64,000 nucleotides of DNA from assembly GCA_019828595.1 (NCBI GenBank), contig JAHQRK010000029.1:372001-436000 (forward strand). The letters are read 5' to 3'. The position numbers were made by a program, and so were the translations under genes. This DNA comes from Aphanomyces cochlioides. Taxonomy: Eukaryota; Oomycota; Saprolegniomycetes; Saprolegniales; Verrucalvaceae. This document shows positions 1 to 10,233 of the stretch, piece by piece (position 1 is the stretch's first letter; every line of letters starts with the position of its first letter). The notes under the pieces are model-generated. The model had not been told where the DNA came from, did not search any database, and worked only from the letters and a program-made list of their open reading frames with translations.

Positions 1-417
1 TATTCTTTGACATCGCTACCATACCCAACGATGCACCTGTCCCATTGTGACCTAGGCATGCAAAGCGGTTGCGAGTTGTACCCAGACAGGGCGTTGCTTC
101 CGATTAGAAGCAGAGCGAAAAATCACATTGTTCTCAATCAAACGTAATATGAAAGCAAATGTAGTTTGACAAACACGTAACTCCTGCATAAAATCACGCA
201 CACGCATGTTGGGTAGAACCGAGAGCGCGTCCATGGGTTTAGGAGCACTCATACGGCTCTCCAAGTATCTGATCGACATCAGCATCATTCGCAGGTTGAC
301 GAGTCTATCGATCTCATGTTTGCTCTGCGAGCTCCATGGAGGGCAAAGGAGAATCAACGTTTTGACCATCTCATCGAGAGACTTCAGGAGACGGGCACGC
401 TCGGATGGACGTGTCAT
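1..417 (-). pseudogene. PIF/Harbinger-like transposase, N-terminal fragment, frameshifted
   Basis: The minus strand encodes about 121 residues from position 417, ending at a stop at 52. The final part (a short helical stretch, then IENNVIF, then RPVWVQLATALHA) resembles the N-terminal region of PIF/Harbinger-type transposases in oomycetes and fungi, where the QLA-ALxxLG motif precedes the DDE domain. Just beyond the stop another frame continues with CLGHNGTGASLGMVA, the expected next segment, so a 1-nt frameshift is visible at about position 57. The rest, including the catalytic residues, lies left of the window. Family assignment is from motif memory; another DDE family cannot be excluded. 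Confidence 0.5.
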
Positions 418-654
418 AGATAGAACGCCTCAAAATGCACACTGTCTGTCCATTACAAATAAGAACGAGGGAATATTGAACTGTGTAATTTGAGTCTCAA
501 GAAATCAACTCTGCTTTTCTATGCCGGGTAGAATAATAAAATTTGGCTTTTTTATGCCGAAAATCAAAAGCAAATCCCCAATTCTCTAAATTGAGCCACC
601 CTATTGTCTGATTGATTCAAAATTTCCGAACTTGGCTGAAATCCATCAAACTTA

Positions 655-1190
655 GAGTTTGTTTAAAACACACACAAAACACACCAACACACACACACAC
701 ATTAATTCATGTACCTTCCGATTATACTTGAATTCACTATTGCCAGATGGATCACACAAATTTCGTCGATTTTGATCAAAACTGTAAATTTGGACGAAAA
801 AGACAATATCAATCTCCAATCGCGCCAATACATTGGATGACTTTCACAGTACAGCTGTACTTTCTCTCAAATTTTACTCAGCCAATCACAATCGCCCAAA
901 ATATTTATTAGCCAATAGCGCCGATTGGTGAATCGATCCGTCGATTGAACGGGGTCTGGAAAATAAATCAACAATATTGTCTTTTTCACCCAAATTTGTA
1001 TTTTTTACCAAAATCGAATTCGATTCCAAATCGATTCGATCATACTGAAGTCAAGTATAAATGGAAAGTATGGCAAACGTCCCAAATTATTTACACGTGT
1101 GTCTGGGTGTGTTTTGTGTGAATTAGGTAAATACTCGATTCTGATTGGCTGAGCGATTTGCAGATCGATTTGAAAAATCGATACATCTGC
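655..1190. repeat. Foldback (MITE-like) element, CCAAT-rich dispersed family
   Basis: The two halves are imperfect inverted repeats. The 771-808 stretch (GATTTTGATCAAAACTG then AAATTTGG then AAAAGACAATAT) pairs with 975-1018. Further out, TTATACTTGAATTCACTATT near 723 pairs with the complement near 1060, and CACACAAAACACACC near 672 pairs with GTGTGTTTTGTGTG-type sequence near 1105. The centre contains several CCAATC/GATTGG boxes and the phrase GAACGGGGTCTGGAAA. Related copies recur near 7.0, 8.9, 23.4, 28.9, 29.8 and 32.7 kb and in the mirrored palindrome arm. No coding capacity; probably non-autonomous. Confidence 0.6.
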
Positions 1191-1203
1191 TGCAACTATG
1201 ATA

Positions 1204-2447
1204 TGGTGCACATCATCTAAAACCTACAACTCGGCCAAATTTCTGGCACGACCACCCGGTATATATTGTATAGTTAACCCTCCTGGAGAACTTCCTTTGG
1301 GATGCGCCGGTGGCTTTTGTACTTCTTGTGGGCGAATTGCGACAGCTTGTAGTCACAACCGTAGCTGTACGAATCGATAAAGTGACCACAACGGCGAAAG
1401 TACTTGCGGATGGAGGACAACGGCACGGTGTTGAGGCTTTCGGGGACGCACTTGACGAGTCCATTCCATGAGTAGTCAAAGTGAGCGCGAGCGTGGCGCT
1501 TGGCAGCGCCCCAGAATGGCTCGATGGGGTTGAGTTCGCAGTGGTAATTGGGGTAAAACATGCAAAGGAAGCCTGCAGCCGTGACGGTCTCCTCAAGGAT
1601 GGACTTTTGAAGCTGAAAGTCGTCTTGGGATGCCATACAGTGCCGAGCGCAGCACGTCACTACGCCCGGCGTGGCAGCAATGTCCACGGACTCCTAGCAC
1701 TGCAATCGCATGCCGTCCACTTGCACATCGCGCTCGGAAAGAACTGCCTTGATACCCTTTGCGACGATTTCCATGGCATCGCCGCTGTATGTGCACAAGT
1801 GGTCGCGAAGCCGGAACCACTCGGCGCAGAAGTCGTTACGCTGTACGACGACGTCAGAGCGCTCGTGTCCGTCGAGGTAGACGTCTTTCTTCCACGTGCC
1901 GTACTTGTACCCGATCCGTAGCATCCAACGCCGCGCCGTATTCTCGGAGACCTGGGCTTTAACAGCGCCAGTGAGGAGAGGCAGAACTTCTTCGACCAAA
2001 TGTTGCCGGAAATGTCGAGGTGTGCTCGATGGTGGGAGACTCATCAGGTGCGGTCTTACCGTTGACGAACCGCCCGTCGGCAAGACGCGAGGCCCTTTCC
2101 GAGGCTTTGGAGCGTCTTGATCTCGGTGCCATCGAAGAAAAAAGGAGGCGGGACATCCGGATACAATGTACGGATAAGTTCACATACCATTATCAAGTGT
2201 TGCGTCCGGCCACCCCTATGGCCAAAACACGCCCTCAGCCCATACATCCAACAGTTAAGGTGGCCTACGAAGAATGCTCATAACTTTTCCATTTCTTTGA
2301 AATGCGAGCATCCAAGCGGTAACATCTCTTCCTCTGATCGTGACCAGTCATTATTACCGCCTTATTTAGTCGTATTGTCATTTCCGTAAAAGCTATGGGC
2401 TTCCATAGGGAGATGAAATTTTTGTAGGTTTTAGATGATGTGCACCA
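1204..2447 (-). mobile_element. IS630/Tc1-mariner superfamily transposon, TA target duplication
   Basis: A 26-bp perfect terminal inverted repeat starting TGGTGCACATCATCTAAAAC lies at 1204-1229 and 2422-2447. It is flanked on both sides by TA (1202-1203 and 2448-2449), the target duplication of the IS630/Tc1/mariner superfamily. The interior holds a broken minus-strand transposase. Length 1,244 bp is short for this family and agrees with an internal deletion. The intact TIRs mean it could still be mobilised in trans. Confidence 0.85.
1274..2247 (-). pseudogene. IS630-like transposase, internally deleted and frameshifted
   Basis: Two recognisable blocks lie on the minus strand. At 1694-2083 there is RWMLRIGYKYGTWKKDVYLD followed by GHERSDVV, typical of the helix-turn-helix/linker part of eukaryotic IS630-type transposases. 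At 1274-1687 there is FYPNYHCELNPIEPFWGAAK, the third acidic residue with the family's E-x-x-W-G-A-A-K signature, then a Tyr/Arg-rich tail. The first two catalytic acids are missing: the blocks are joined by an unrelated short stretch with an in-frame stop at about 1694. Sequence upstream of 2083 is only readable across several frames. The gene cannot encode an active enzyme; it lies inside the element with TIRs at 1204 and 2447. Confidence 0.7.
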
Positions 2448-2459
2448 TAGAAACATGAT

Positions 2460-3854
2460 CAATTTGTATTGGAGTGTGATAGGAATTCTATCACAGTTGC
2501 CTGAAATCCGTTTTCAATAAATGTTTTTGACTTGATTTCAGTATACAAATCTTAAATGTGCAAAATTCTGAGCAACTGTGATGGAGATTCTATCACAGTT
2601 GCTCAACAAACGAATATTGGCAGATATCAAGCATCATGCACTCGCATGCTTAATTAAAGTCTAGCCGACAAATAAAGAAGCCCTGAATCTTTGTTGAACG
2701 TCTAGCACAGATATAAGCCATACTAGCTACAACACAACATCACGATTGTTCGCGTGTTACGCGCACCCACTCGCTTAATTATACTGGAAGCATATTGAAA
2801 TGGCTAAAGCACAAAGCACAAAACACTGTAGATTTCATGAATTTCATACGATTCATGAATTAAAGCACAAGCAATAGTCAAAAGTGATGACGGATTTGAT
2901 CTCCACACCTTCGCCTCACAACTCATTATCCTATCAAGTTTTGACGTTGCAACGTCAAAGTTTGAATGATTGTTGCATATTGAGTGTGGGATAATTCAAT
3001 TGATTATTGCTCTACTGCCTACTGCTCATGAGGTAGTGGAGAGATGCGAGAACTATCACAATTCGTGTGTGTAAAATGTAATTAGACTGCAGTGCAGGTG
3101 TTCATAGTGTCGATTTGACATTTGAATAGCCCGGTGTGGGGAACGACGAGCAACGCATACCGAGTACATTGTACCTCTACGTGTTGAGTGTAATCAAAGG
3201 TTTCCTTTTCTGTCTTTCTTGTTAAACTTATCTGTCAATGCTCCACGAGGTTCATGGTCTGTTTTCGTCTACCAAGTCAATTCATCAGATTAACTTCCAA
3301 TCATATTGCGTTATATGGTGTGATAGGATTCCTATCACAGTTGCCGTCATTGTATTTCGGACCCCCCTCACAATTTCGAATGAAATCGACAATAATATAG
3401 TCTTTGCTGTCATGTATGGCAGACTATGGCAGCGAATTCTTGGTGGGGACGACGGTGGGGGCGATCGATTTGCGCTAAAAAGAGCGCAAGTTCCATGGCT
3501 GCCCCAATGGCTTCAACGACTTATTCTCTCCTACTATAAAGACTTGTGTAAAGATGAAGCACAGCGAGAAGGACGATTGCCTGAGGGCCACGATTCCACA
3601 AACCAAGACGCGGCCAAAATCGTATCCGCCCTCAATGATGCCAGCAAACAGCGCCGCAAAAGTGGCCCATGACAGAGCCTCGCAAACTCTCCTCGACCAC
3701 CACGATGACAGCCGAATGGACAGGCGACAATACATCAATTTCACCCCCGCATTTTAACACTTTGCCCCCATCAAAGATGGGTTTCCTGGAGAAGTCGCTA
3801 AGTAAATTAATAAGTTTATCATCAAATAAAAATCATGTGTGTGGGCTCTAATTT
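2460..3854. other. AT-rich intergenic stretch with short palindromes
   Basis: No convincing gene. Three related palindromic motifs built on GTGATAG-N-CTATCAC followed by AGTTGC occur at about 2476, 2569-2605 and 3319. The middle one forms a 14-bp perfect stem (2569-2582 with 2592-2605) and a 9-nt loop. An open frame at 3238-3672 on the plus strand has no recognised domain and no initiator-like promoter, so it is not called as a gene. Confidence 0.5.
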
Positions 3855-4400
3855 TCATAACTTGCCTCTTGGTTTGCTTCGCTGCAGAGTGGTCGCGCGG
3901 TTCGGTGCACGTTGCACAGTAGACGGGGAGCTTGCGGTTCGGCCGAGCTTTTTGTATCCCGCTCCGGTGTGCAGGATGGGCCCTTTGGGGGGCTCGACTT
4001 GGTTTTTCTTGGCATTATTGGCTGCGGTGGCCTTGGCCTGCTTGCCGCCTTTGGTGAATTTGTCGACTTGTCGGCCCGCGGCGCCACAAACCTTGCTAAT
4101 ACAGTCGATGCCGATGTCCTTGCCCAAACGAGTTCCACCCGCGGCCAAACCGGATCGCCCAGCTCTTGTGCCAATGTTCCCGCCCGTGAGGGTGCCCAAC
4201 ACTGCGCTAGCGAGGGTTCCTAAACCATTTCCAACGGCTTGCCCGATAATTTCGCCAGCTTTCTTGCCGTAGTGTATCCCTCGTCTTTCGTACTTGCCCT
4301 TCAGAATGCGGTGCACTGGACGTTCGTCGACACGGGCATCGCGTCGTTCTTGGCGCCAAGCGAATGCAGCAGCAAAGACGAGAGGGAGCAGGATGCGCAT
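3855..4400 (-). CDS. Small secreted protein, family A (glycine-zipper, R-x-L-x motif)
   Basis: A 181-residue protein. Residues 1-14 are a classic signal peptide (MRILLPLVFAAAFA), so secretion is predicted. RILK at 31-34 is followed by GKYERR, giving an R-x-L-x then ERR spacing reminiscent of RxLR-EER effectors though not an exact RxLR. Residues 45-97 are a glycine zipper with repeated GxxxG spacing, for example GGNIGTRAGRSG. Two cysteines lie near residues 100 and 105. The last 70 residues are Lys/Arg/Pro-rich and probably disordered. The ATG at 4400 is chosen because it opens the signal peptide; an initiator-like CATTTTTCTTTTG lies just upstream. Paralogues lie at 5.5, 9.6 and 12.1 kb on the same strand. 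Function unknown; effector-like or membrane-active roles are only inferred. Confidence 0.8.
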   Translation of the reverse strand: MRILLPLVFAAAFAWRQERRDARVDERPVHRILKGKYERRGIHYGKKAGEIIGQAVGNGLGTLASAVLGTLTGGNIGTRAGRSGLAAGGTRLGKDIGIDCISKVCGAAGRQVDKFTKGGKQAKATAANNAKKNQVEPPKGPILHTGAGYKKLGRTASSPSTVQRAPNRATTLQRSKPRGKL

Positions 4401-4401
4401 A

Positions 4402-4414
4402 CAAAAGAAAAATG
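4402..4414 (-). promoter_or_regulatory. Oomycete initiator-like core promoter (weak match)
   Basis: CATTTTTCTTTTG on the minus strand resembles the oomycete Inr core CATTYYNCAWTTT. It lies 13 nt before the ATG, closer than the 22-23 nt seen at most paralogues. Confidence 0.4.
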
Positions 4415-5538
4415 AGATCGCTTGGCCTCGTCATTTGGTCGTTTCGACCTCCTTGTCGTGTATTGTGCAAAACTGCACGATGATCGTCAATGGATGGTCT
4501 CAATCACGCTGTCCAATGCAATCTATCGATGCGTGCAACGATCACAGACGGGACTCACGCTCGCCGTCGTGGATTTTTGACTTGAATTGATCAAGATGGC
4601 GAATCTCCATTTCAATGTTTCCTTCAAAACTCCAATTATGTGTTTGACATGGGTGCGCTCACCCATGGAATCTCCCACGATAGCCACGTAAGAGAGAGAC
4701 AGCAGCGACAAGATGCCAGTGATCTCCAGTCTTACATGCTCTTGAATCTGCGCCACCGTCGACTCTACGTTACTACCAGCCATGCTGAGAAGCGCGAATC
4801 ATCTTTAAAACACATATCCTACAACAAATAATATATTTATAATGATTAATTTACAAAGTAATGTTAAAATTGCGTGGTTAATTCTTTGAAACTGCTACAT
4901 TTTATATTATAATAAAAACAATAATGTGTATTAAATAATAATTTTTGAAGAGGCGGACGCCATGGTCATTCTGAGAGGCGCAACAACTAACGTTAGAATT
5001 TGCCCCCCAGCCATCTTTACTCTGGATGAAATCTCGATTCGCAAGCTCCCTTGAGCGCTTCCACGGCCACACTTTGTCCTTAATGGAAGCAGCAAACTTG
5101 TGAACCCGCCCAGAATTGCCTCGTGGTGTTCCCAAAAACGTTGCCTCGTTATGTCGACTTTTGCCATGACGAACAGCGGTGCAGATGTCTTTGTCGCCAC
5201 ATTTGATCGGGCTCGCTATGAGCCAGACTTGCTCATACACGGCTTGAACGCCATTTGCCCTTTGCCACGCTTGGAATCAAAGCCCTCCAAGACCCGTGGC
5301 CCAGCCTCCAAACTGCATGGATGACTGCCAACTCGTCTACAAGACTGCTCTTCTTCTTGCGCTGCCACCACGGTTTGCGTCACGAGCTCGTGCTCTTTGC
5401 TCCGTGAGGGGCGAGTTTGTTCAACACGCTCAACGACTCAACTATCAAGACGCACATGTTTAAGCTATATCAACAAACAACAGCCAGCTACGTGGGTCAA
5501 AAACATGTCGGTGGGGCCTCGTCGTGGCCTCAAGATCT
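4415..5538. other. Intergenic region, flanks of family A genes
   Basis: No supported gene. The part from about 5330 to 5538 is recognisably homologous to 9310-9613 (shared AACAAACAACAGCCAGCT and GACATGTCGGTG-like phrases), so it is the duplicated 3' flank of the neighbouring family A gene. The stretch near 4800-4930 is AT-rich. Confidence 0.5.
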
Positions 5539-6297
5539 TCACAACTTGCGTTTGCGAAGTGTAGACGCTCGGCCGGCATTTATCGGCGATTTGATGACAC
5601 TTGCCGACGCTTTGCCGGCATTTACCGGCGATTTGCTGCCACTTGTCGACGCTTTGCTGTCACTTGTCGACACTTTGCTGCCTCTTGTCGACGCTTTGCT
5701 GCCACTTGTAGACGCGCCACTTGTCGGCGCTTTGCCGGCATTTATCGGCGATTTGCCTTTATTTATCGGCGATTTGATGCCACTTGTCGACACTTTGTTG
5801 CGCTGCAGGAGCGCCGGGGAGCTTCCGGTTCGACTGAGCTTCGCCTTTTGGTAATCCCCTCCGGAGTATAGAACGGGCTTCTTGAGGGTCTCTGCTTGTT
5901 GTTTCTTGGCGTTCTTGGCGGCCGCCTGGGCCTGCCTGCCGCTTTTGGTTAATTTGTCGATTTGACGGCCAGCGGCGCCACAAAGTTTGCTAAGACATGT
6001 GGCGCCCACGTATTCACCGGTAATACGTACCGCCGCGCCCAAACCGGATCGACCAGCCCTTGTGCCAAGATTCCCGCCAGTGATCGTACCAAGCGCTGCG
6101 CTACTGAGTTGTCCCAAGGCATTGCCAACACCTCCGCCGATCGTTTCGCCATTTTTCGCGCCGTAGTGTGCTCCCATTCTTTCGAACTTGCCCTTTAAAA
6201 AGCGGTTCACTTGACGGACTTGAGCAGAAATACGATCCGCGGGGTGGCTCGAGCCCAGCACAGACGCAACAATGACAACGAAAAGCAAGACACGCAT
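5539..6297 (-). CDS. Small secreted protein, family A, Ser/Lys repeat tail
   Basis: A 252-residue protein if translation starts at the ATG at 6297, preferred because it opens a signal peptide (MRVLLFVVIVASVLGSS) and sits 22 nt after an initiator. The open frame runs further upstream, but those residues are not signal-like. RFLK at 32-35 is followed by GKFERM. A glycine-zipper block follows (GETIGGGVGNALG, then GGNLGTRAGRSG), with one paired cysteine region and a basic segment. The C-terminal 90 residues are degenerate repeats of the types STSGSKA and KSPINAGK, encoded by imperfect 24-nt DNA repeats at about 5570-5800. It is closest to the gene at 9614-10210, which has similar flanks, so the two are tandem duplicates. 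Probably exported; role unknown. Confidence 0.8.
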   Translation of the reverse strand: MRVLLFVVIVASVLGSSHPADRISAQVRQVNRFLKGKFERMGAHYGAKNGETIGGGVGNALGQLSSAALGTITGGNLGTRAGRSGLGAAVRITGEYVGATCLSKLCGAAGRQIDKLTKSGRQAQAAAKNAKKQQAETLKKPVLYSGGDYQKAKLSRTGSSPALLQRNKVSTSGIKSPINKGKSPINAGKAPTSGASTSGSKASTRGSKVSTSDSKASTSGSKSPVNAGKASASVIKSPINAGRASTLRKRKL

Positions 6298-6307
6298 GGT
6301 CGAGTGT

Positions 6308-6320
6308 AAATTGGAGAATG
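6308..6320 (-). promoter_or_regulatory. Oomycete initiator (Inr) of the 5539-6297 gene
   Basis: CATTCTCCAATTT on the minus strand is a full match to the core of the oomycete Inr consensus CATTYYNCAWTTT. The A of CATT is 22 nt from the ATG, implying a very short 5' leader. Confidence 0.7.
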
Positions 6321-7217
6321 GGCGCACCATGCAAACCATAGCATCCAAACACGAAGAACGTGCGAGGAAATCGACTGGGGATGGGGGAACTTGATTCAAG
6401 AAAGAGCGTATCCCACTTGAGATCAGCGGAAAGAGTGGGAGTCGCTCGTGGTCGCTGACCGTCGCGCGTCGCGAGCTGTTGGATGAATTCTGTTGTCGCC
6501 CCTCTAAAGACCACAGAGGGGGCGTTCTTGCCGTCCGTTTTGCGCGTTTTTTTCAATGGCGATTTCAAGAGCCATGGCATCGTCCACGCTCAAGCTTCAT
6601 CAAGAAGCGTGCTGTCGTCGCGTCGAGACTTGGTCGGCCCATCGTGGCAGCGTTTCAACAACTAGCAACCTGATGGTTGAACATCTTGCGCAATACCCTT
6701 TTAAATATAATATTCTGTAAAAATACATGCATACTTTATTGTCAGAGGAATATTGTTTCATGCATAATAGATACAAACCTGTATAATTGGATATTGCCGT
6801 ACTTGAATAGATAATAAACTGTTGAACTAGATAGAATCAGTGATGAAGTGTCTCTTGCCTGGTATTGTGACGCTTGGTCAACTTCAAGTTGTGAATATCG
6901 AAAGTTCAAGTCGTAACGTCGTACAAATCAGGTATTTCCGGAAATTAATACCTGTATTAATTTATAATTGACAGAAACCTGTATCGTATGAATCTCATTC
7001 AGATGCAGCTCTGTATCGAAGGTGAATTCAAGCTATGGTATTGTGCTTTTGATACAAAATTGTGAGGAACGGTTTGAATCGACCGAGGTTTCGAATCGAT
7101 TCCGAATCGATCGGGCTTCTCTGATTGGCTAGAATAAAAATTTAAATTTAGTCAGCCAATCAGAATTGATCAGCCACCTAACTCACGCAAAACACACACT
7201 GACACACACCACTTCAG
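6321..7217. other. Intergenic, duplicated 5' flank and start of a foldback repeat
   Basis: 6480-6680 is homologous to 10430-10590 (upstream of the sister gene), showing that the tandem duplication includes promoter-distal flank. About 6690-6990 is AT-rich without features. From about 6990 to 7217 lies the left half of a CCAAT-type dispersed repeat (GACCGAGGTTTCGAATCGAT, then CACACTGACACACACCACTT), interrupted by the element starting at 7220. Confidence 0.5.
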
Positions 7218-7219
7218 TA

Positions 7220-8528
7220 ACGTAAATCATCATGAGTGAGCACAAGTTTGGATCAAGCGCAAGTATTTCAATAAGTTTTGCGAGTTTTTTCTAGTTCAAG
7301 TCGCAAACGAAAGATTGAATTTGGAATTCAAAGAACAGACAAAACGTAAGCGATTTTAGTCTCCATTACGACTCCTTAATGCTGTCCAAAGTTTCATTAG
7401 CTTACTTTTTGGGAATCGTGAGTGAGCACACAATTTAATCTTGAATAATGTATTAAAATCAAGGTGAGATCTTAAAGTTTAGGGTATATATATTCAAAGG
7501 AAACATTAAATTTGCGAGATATATGATTTGAGGATAAGAGAAGCAACAGTCCAAGTTTGCAGAAAGCGCGCCATTTATCCGGCTTCCGAATAAATAGAAA
7601 CATTGAAATATGGAGGTTCTTCTCCTTAATTTCTACTGGTGCTCAGTGAGCACCAGTAGAACAGAGTTGTGATACGTTACGCTAAATATCGTAATGTACG
7701 GTATTACGTTACGTTATTTCGAATCGTATTACGATACGATATAATTAGAACGTACATCATTACGTACGTTATTTTTTACCGTAATACCGTTTTACGTTAT
7801 AAGGTATATTTACCAATTAATTTAATCATTTTAATGGATTTAAGTGGTAACATGAGGCTAAAATAATGCTTTTCACCATCTGCAACCCAGTCTCTTAATT
7901 CCCCAGCAAGCTAGACGCCTAACTAATCATAGACTAGCTTATATAAAGTGATGCAATAGAGTGTGTAGTATCATGTAATCGAGCATTCTGCAATAATCAA
8001 TGAAAGGTTATATACTACCCAGTAATTTAAAGCTGCTGATGGAGTTCTTGTCCATAAATGAATGACAGCACAATTCGTCCTGTACATTTGCAGTACACCC
8101 AAACTTCTCCATGGTGTCGAAAGCGCATTGCCCAATATCGCGTGCAGAAAGCAATCCTACCTTCATCACACTTAAGTTGTCCACTCTGACGCCGTTCTGA
8201 CGAACTCATCATGATCACGTTTGGCATCCAACAACTCGCCTACATCAACATAGATCGCTCAGTCCACACATGGACTTTATCTTGTGAATAGATTTTGGCT
8301 CACCATCAATCAATATAATATATAAGAAGGCATTGCGCCTGCGACATTAAAATAACGTATCCAAACGTAATACGGTATTACGTTACGTTAAATATAACGT
8401 ATATCGGAATACGTGACGTTATGAATTTTCCGTACTAAAATACGTTATATCATAACGTATCGTAACGTATCACAACTCTGGTGCTCACTCACGATGCCAT
8501 GCTCACTCATGATGATTTAATGTTACGT
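7220..8528. mobile_element. Non-autonomous transposon with TA target duplication
   Basis: Termini are near-inverted: left ACGTAAATCATCATGAGTGA; right, on the complement, ACGTAACATTAAATCATCAT continuing GAGTGAGCA. TA flanks both ends (7218-7219 and 8529-8530). Compared with the uninterrupted repeat at 29.13 kb (CACTTCAGTATGATGAAATC), the insertion falls exactly between CAGTA and TGATGAAATC, which supports the boundaries. No transposase is visible. It contains a second element at 7662-8480. Confidence 0.65.
7662..8480. mobile_element. Nested inverted-repeat element rich in TACGTTACG motifs
   Basis: The ends are CAGAGTTGTGATACGTTACG at 7662 and its complement ending at 8480. About 120 bp on each side are imperfect inverted repeats composed of ATTACG/TACGTTACG words. 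The CAGAGTTG terminus is hAT-like, but I could not find a clean 8-bp target duplication. Just outside the left end is a small palindrome around GGTGCTCAGTGAGCACC. The interior (about 7800-8340) has no clear gene. Confidence 0.55.
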
Positions 8529-9100
8529 TATGATGAAATCGATATGAAAATGAATTCGCATTTTGGTCAAAACCACAAATTTGGTTGAAAATGACAATAT
8601 CACGAATTATACAAGGATGCTACTTGAATGCTTTGTTTCACTGAAGCTATCATTAAGCTTTCGTATTTGAAATAGACATTATGTTTCCCAGGTTTCGAGC
8701 TCCTCACGCTGAAAACCTATACCTAACCACACAAATTCCCAATGATTATTTTATTTTCGTGGGAATCCAGACAGTCCGAAATTTTAATTATCGTGATGTT
8801 ATAATACAAACGTAGTCGGACAAGCAATCGTGGGATCTGCACGAATTGAACTTCCGATATTCACAAAAAAGGTTCTACATATTGTGCTTTTGAGCAAAAT
8901 TTCGGATATCGGCGTGATTTGTTGAGTCATTTATCAATCGTTTTGATTGGCTAATACGACATTCAAGATCCATTTCGACCAATCAAATGCTGATATTGAA
9001 AAATCAGCCAATGGGATCGATTCGCGGATCGGTTCTTTGGCGTGATTCGATTGCGTCGCTACCCAAAATTTGTATCAAATCAATAATATCGCACCCAGCG
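8529..9100. repeat. Right half of disrupted foldback repeat plus another CCAAT-type copy
   Basis: 8529-8605 resumes the dispersed repeat broken at 7218 (TTTTGGTCAAAACCACAAAT and AAAATGACAATA). 8930-9090 is another diverged copy with several GATTGGCT/AGCCAATC boxes and CGTGATTCGATTG. No coding sequence. Confidence 0.5.
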
Positions 9101-9613
9101 TCCAGCTGGCCTTTGAGCTTGAGCTTCTGGGTTTGCCCAGAAGCCATTTGGAATTGGCCAGTTGAGTCCGAACGGCGCCACTCGTCTGTCCGTGAACGGG
9201 CGAGGCGGCCAACTTATGAGCAACAACACTTTGCCCATACTTCGACGACTCAATCGTCGCTGAAGGTTCGATTTGCGAGCTCGTTGGAGGGAAAACACGG
9301 CGCTTTATGACGCCCCCGATGGAAGCCCACTCCACCCCTGGCAGCGGGCACGAGCTTCGCCATGCATCGAGCCAAGACTTTGATTGTGACAACTTCAACG
9401 TCTTCAGCAGTCGCGCCGCAAGTGACAAGCAACGACAAATCCGACACATTCCAAGACTCGAGTATGAAAACGCACATGTTTGGACTTAACAAACAACAGC
9501 CAGCTCCGTGGACACAACACATCAGCGTGGCCTTGTCGTGAACTCAAGATCGAACTTGCCTTTGCCACTTGTCGCCGACATGTCGGTGTGGCCTCGTCGT
9601 GAGCGCAAGATCT

Positions 9614-10210
9614 TCACAACTTGCGTTTGCGAAGTGTAGACGCTTTGTCGACATTTATCGGCGATTTGATGACACTTGTCGACGCTTTGCTGCCGCTTGT
9701 CGCCGATCTAGTTCGTTGCAGGAGCGCCGGGGAGCTTCCGGTTCGACTGAGCTTCGCCTTTTGGTATTCCCCTCCGGTGTATAGAACGGGCTTCTTGAGG
9801 GCCTCTGCTTGTTGTTTCTTGGCGTTCTTGGCGGCCGCCTGGGTCTGCCTGCCGGTTTTGGTCAACTTGTCGGCTTGACGACCAGCAAAGCCACCGATCT
9901 TGGCGCCAAAATGACTGCCCAAATATTCGCCGGTAATACGTGCCCCGGCAGCCAAACCGGATCGACCAGCCCTTGTGCCAAGATTCCCGCCAGTGAGAGT
10001 ACCAAGCGCTGCGCTAGCGGCAGTTCCCAAGGCATTGCCAGCACCTCCTCCGACAATTTCGCCATTGTTGCCGCCCTTTCGTCGCCAACGTCGTTCGTAC
10101 TTTCCAGTCAAAAAGCGGTTCACTCGACGGGTATGAGCCTGGTGATCCAAGGGGTGGCCCCACCCGAGCACCACCGACACAGCCAAGACAAGGAAAAGCA
10201 CGATGCGCAT
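9614..10210 (-). CDS. Small secreted protein, family A
   Basis: A 198-residue protein with an N-terminal signal peptide (MRIVLFLVLAVSVVLG). RFLT at 32-35 is followed by GKYERR, the same residue position as RFLK in its tandem sister at 5539-6297. Then comes a glycine zipper (GEIVGGGAGNALG, GGNLGTRAGRSG), a Lys/Gln/Ala-rich segment, the shared YQKAKLSRTGSSPALLQR block and a short Ser/Lys tail ending in LRKRKL. Unlike the 3855-4400 paralogue it lacks the cysteine pair. The tail is shorter than that of its sister because most Ser/Lys repeats are absent. The ATG at 10210 follows an initiator-like element by 22 nt. Same orientation as the three other family A genes. Function unknown. Confidence 0.8.
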   Translation of the reverse strand: MRIVLFLVLAVSVVLGWGHPLDHQAHTRRVNRFLTGKYERRWRRKGGNNGEIVGGGAGNALGTAASAALGTLTGGNLGTRAGRSGLAAGARITGEYLGSHFGAKIGGFAGRQADKLTKTGRQTQAAAKNAKKQQAEALKKPVLYTGGEYQKAKLSRTGSSPALLQRTRSATSGSKASTSVIKSPINVDKASTLRKRKL

Positions 10211-10220
10211 GGCTTAGTGC

Positions 10221-10233
10221 TAATTGAGCAATG
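10221..10233 (-). promoter_or_regulatory. Initiator-like element of the 9614-10210 gene
   Basis: CATTGCTCAATTA on the minus strand is a near match to CATTYYNCAWTTT; its A is 22 nt from the ATG. Confidence 0.5.

Noticed and set aside
8027..8227. 66-codon minus-strand frame inside the nested element
   Set aside because: No similarity to any transposase motif; chance frame in AT-rich element interior.
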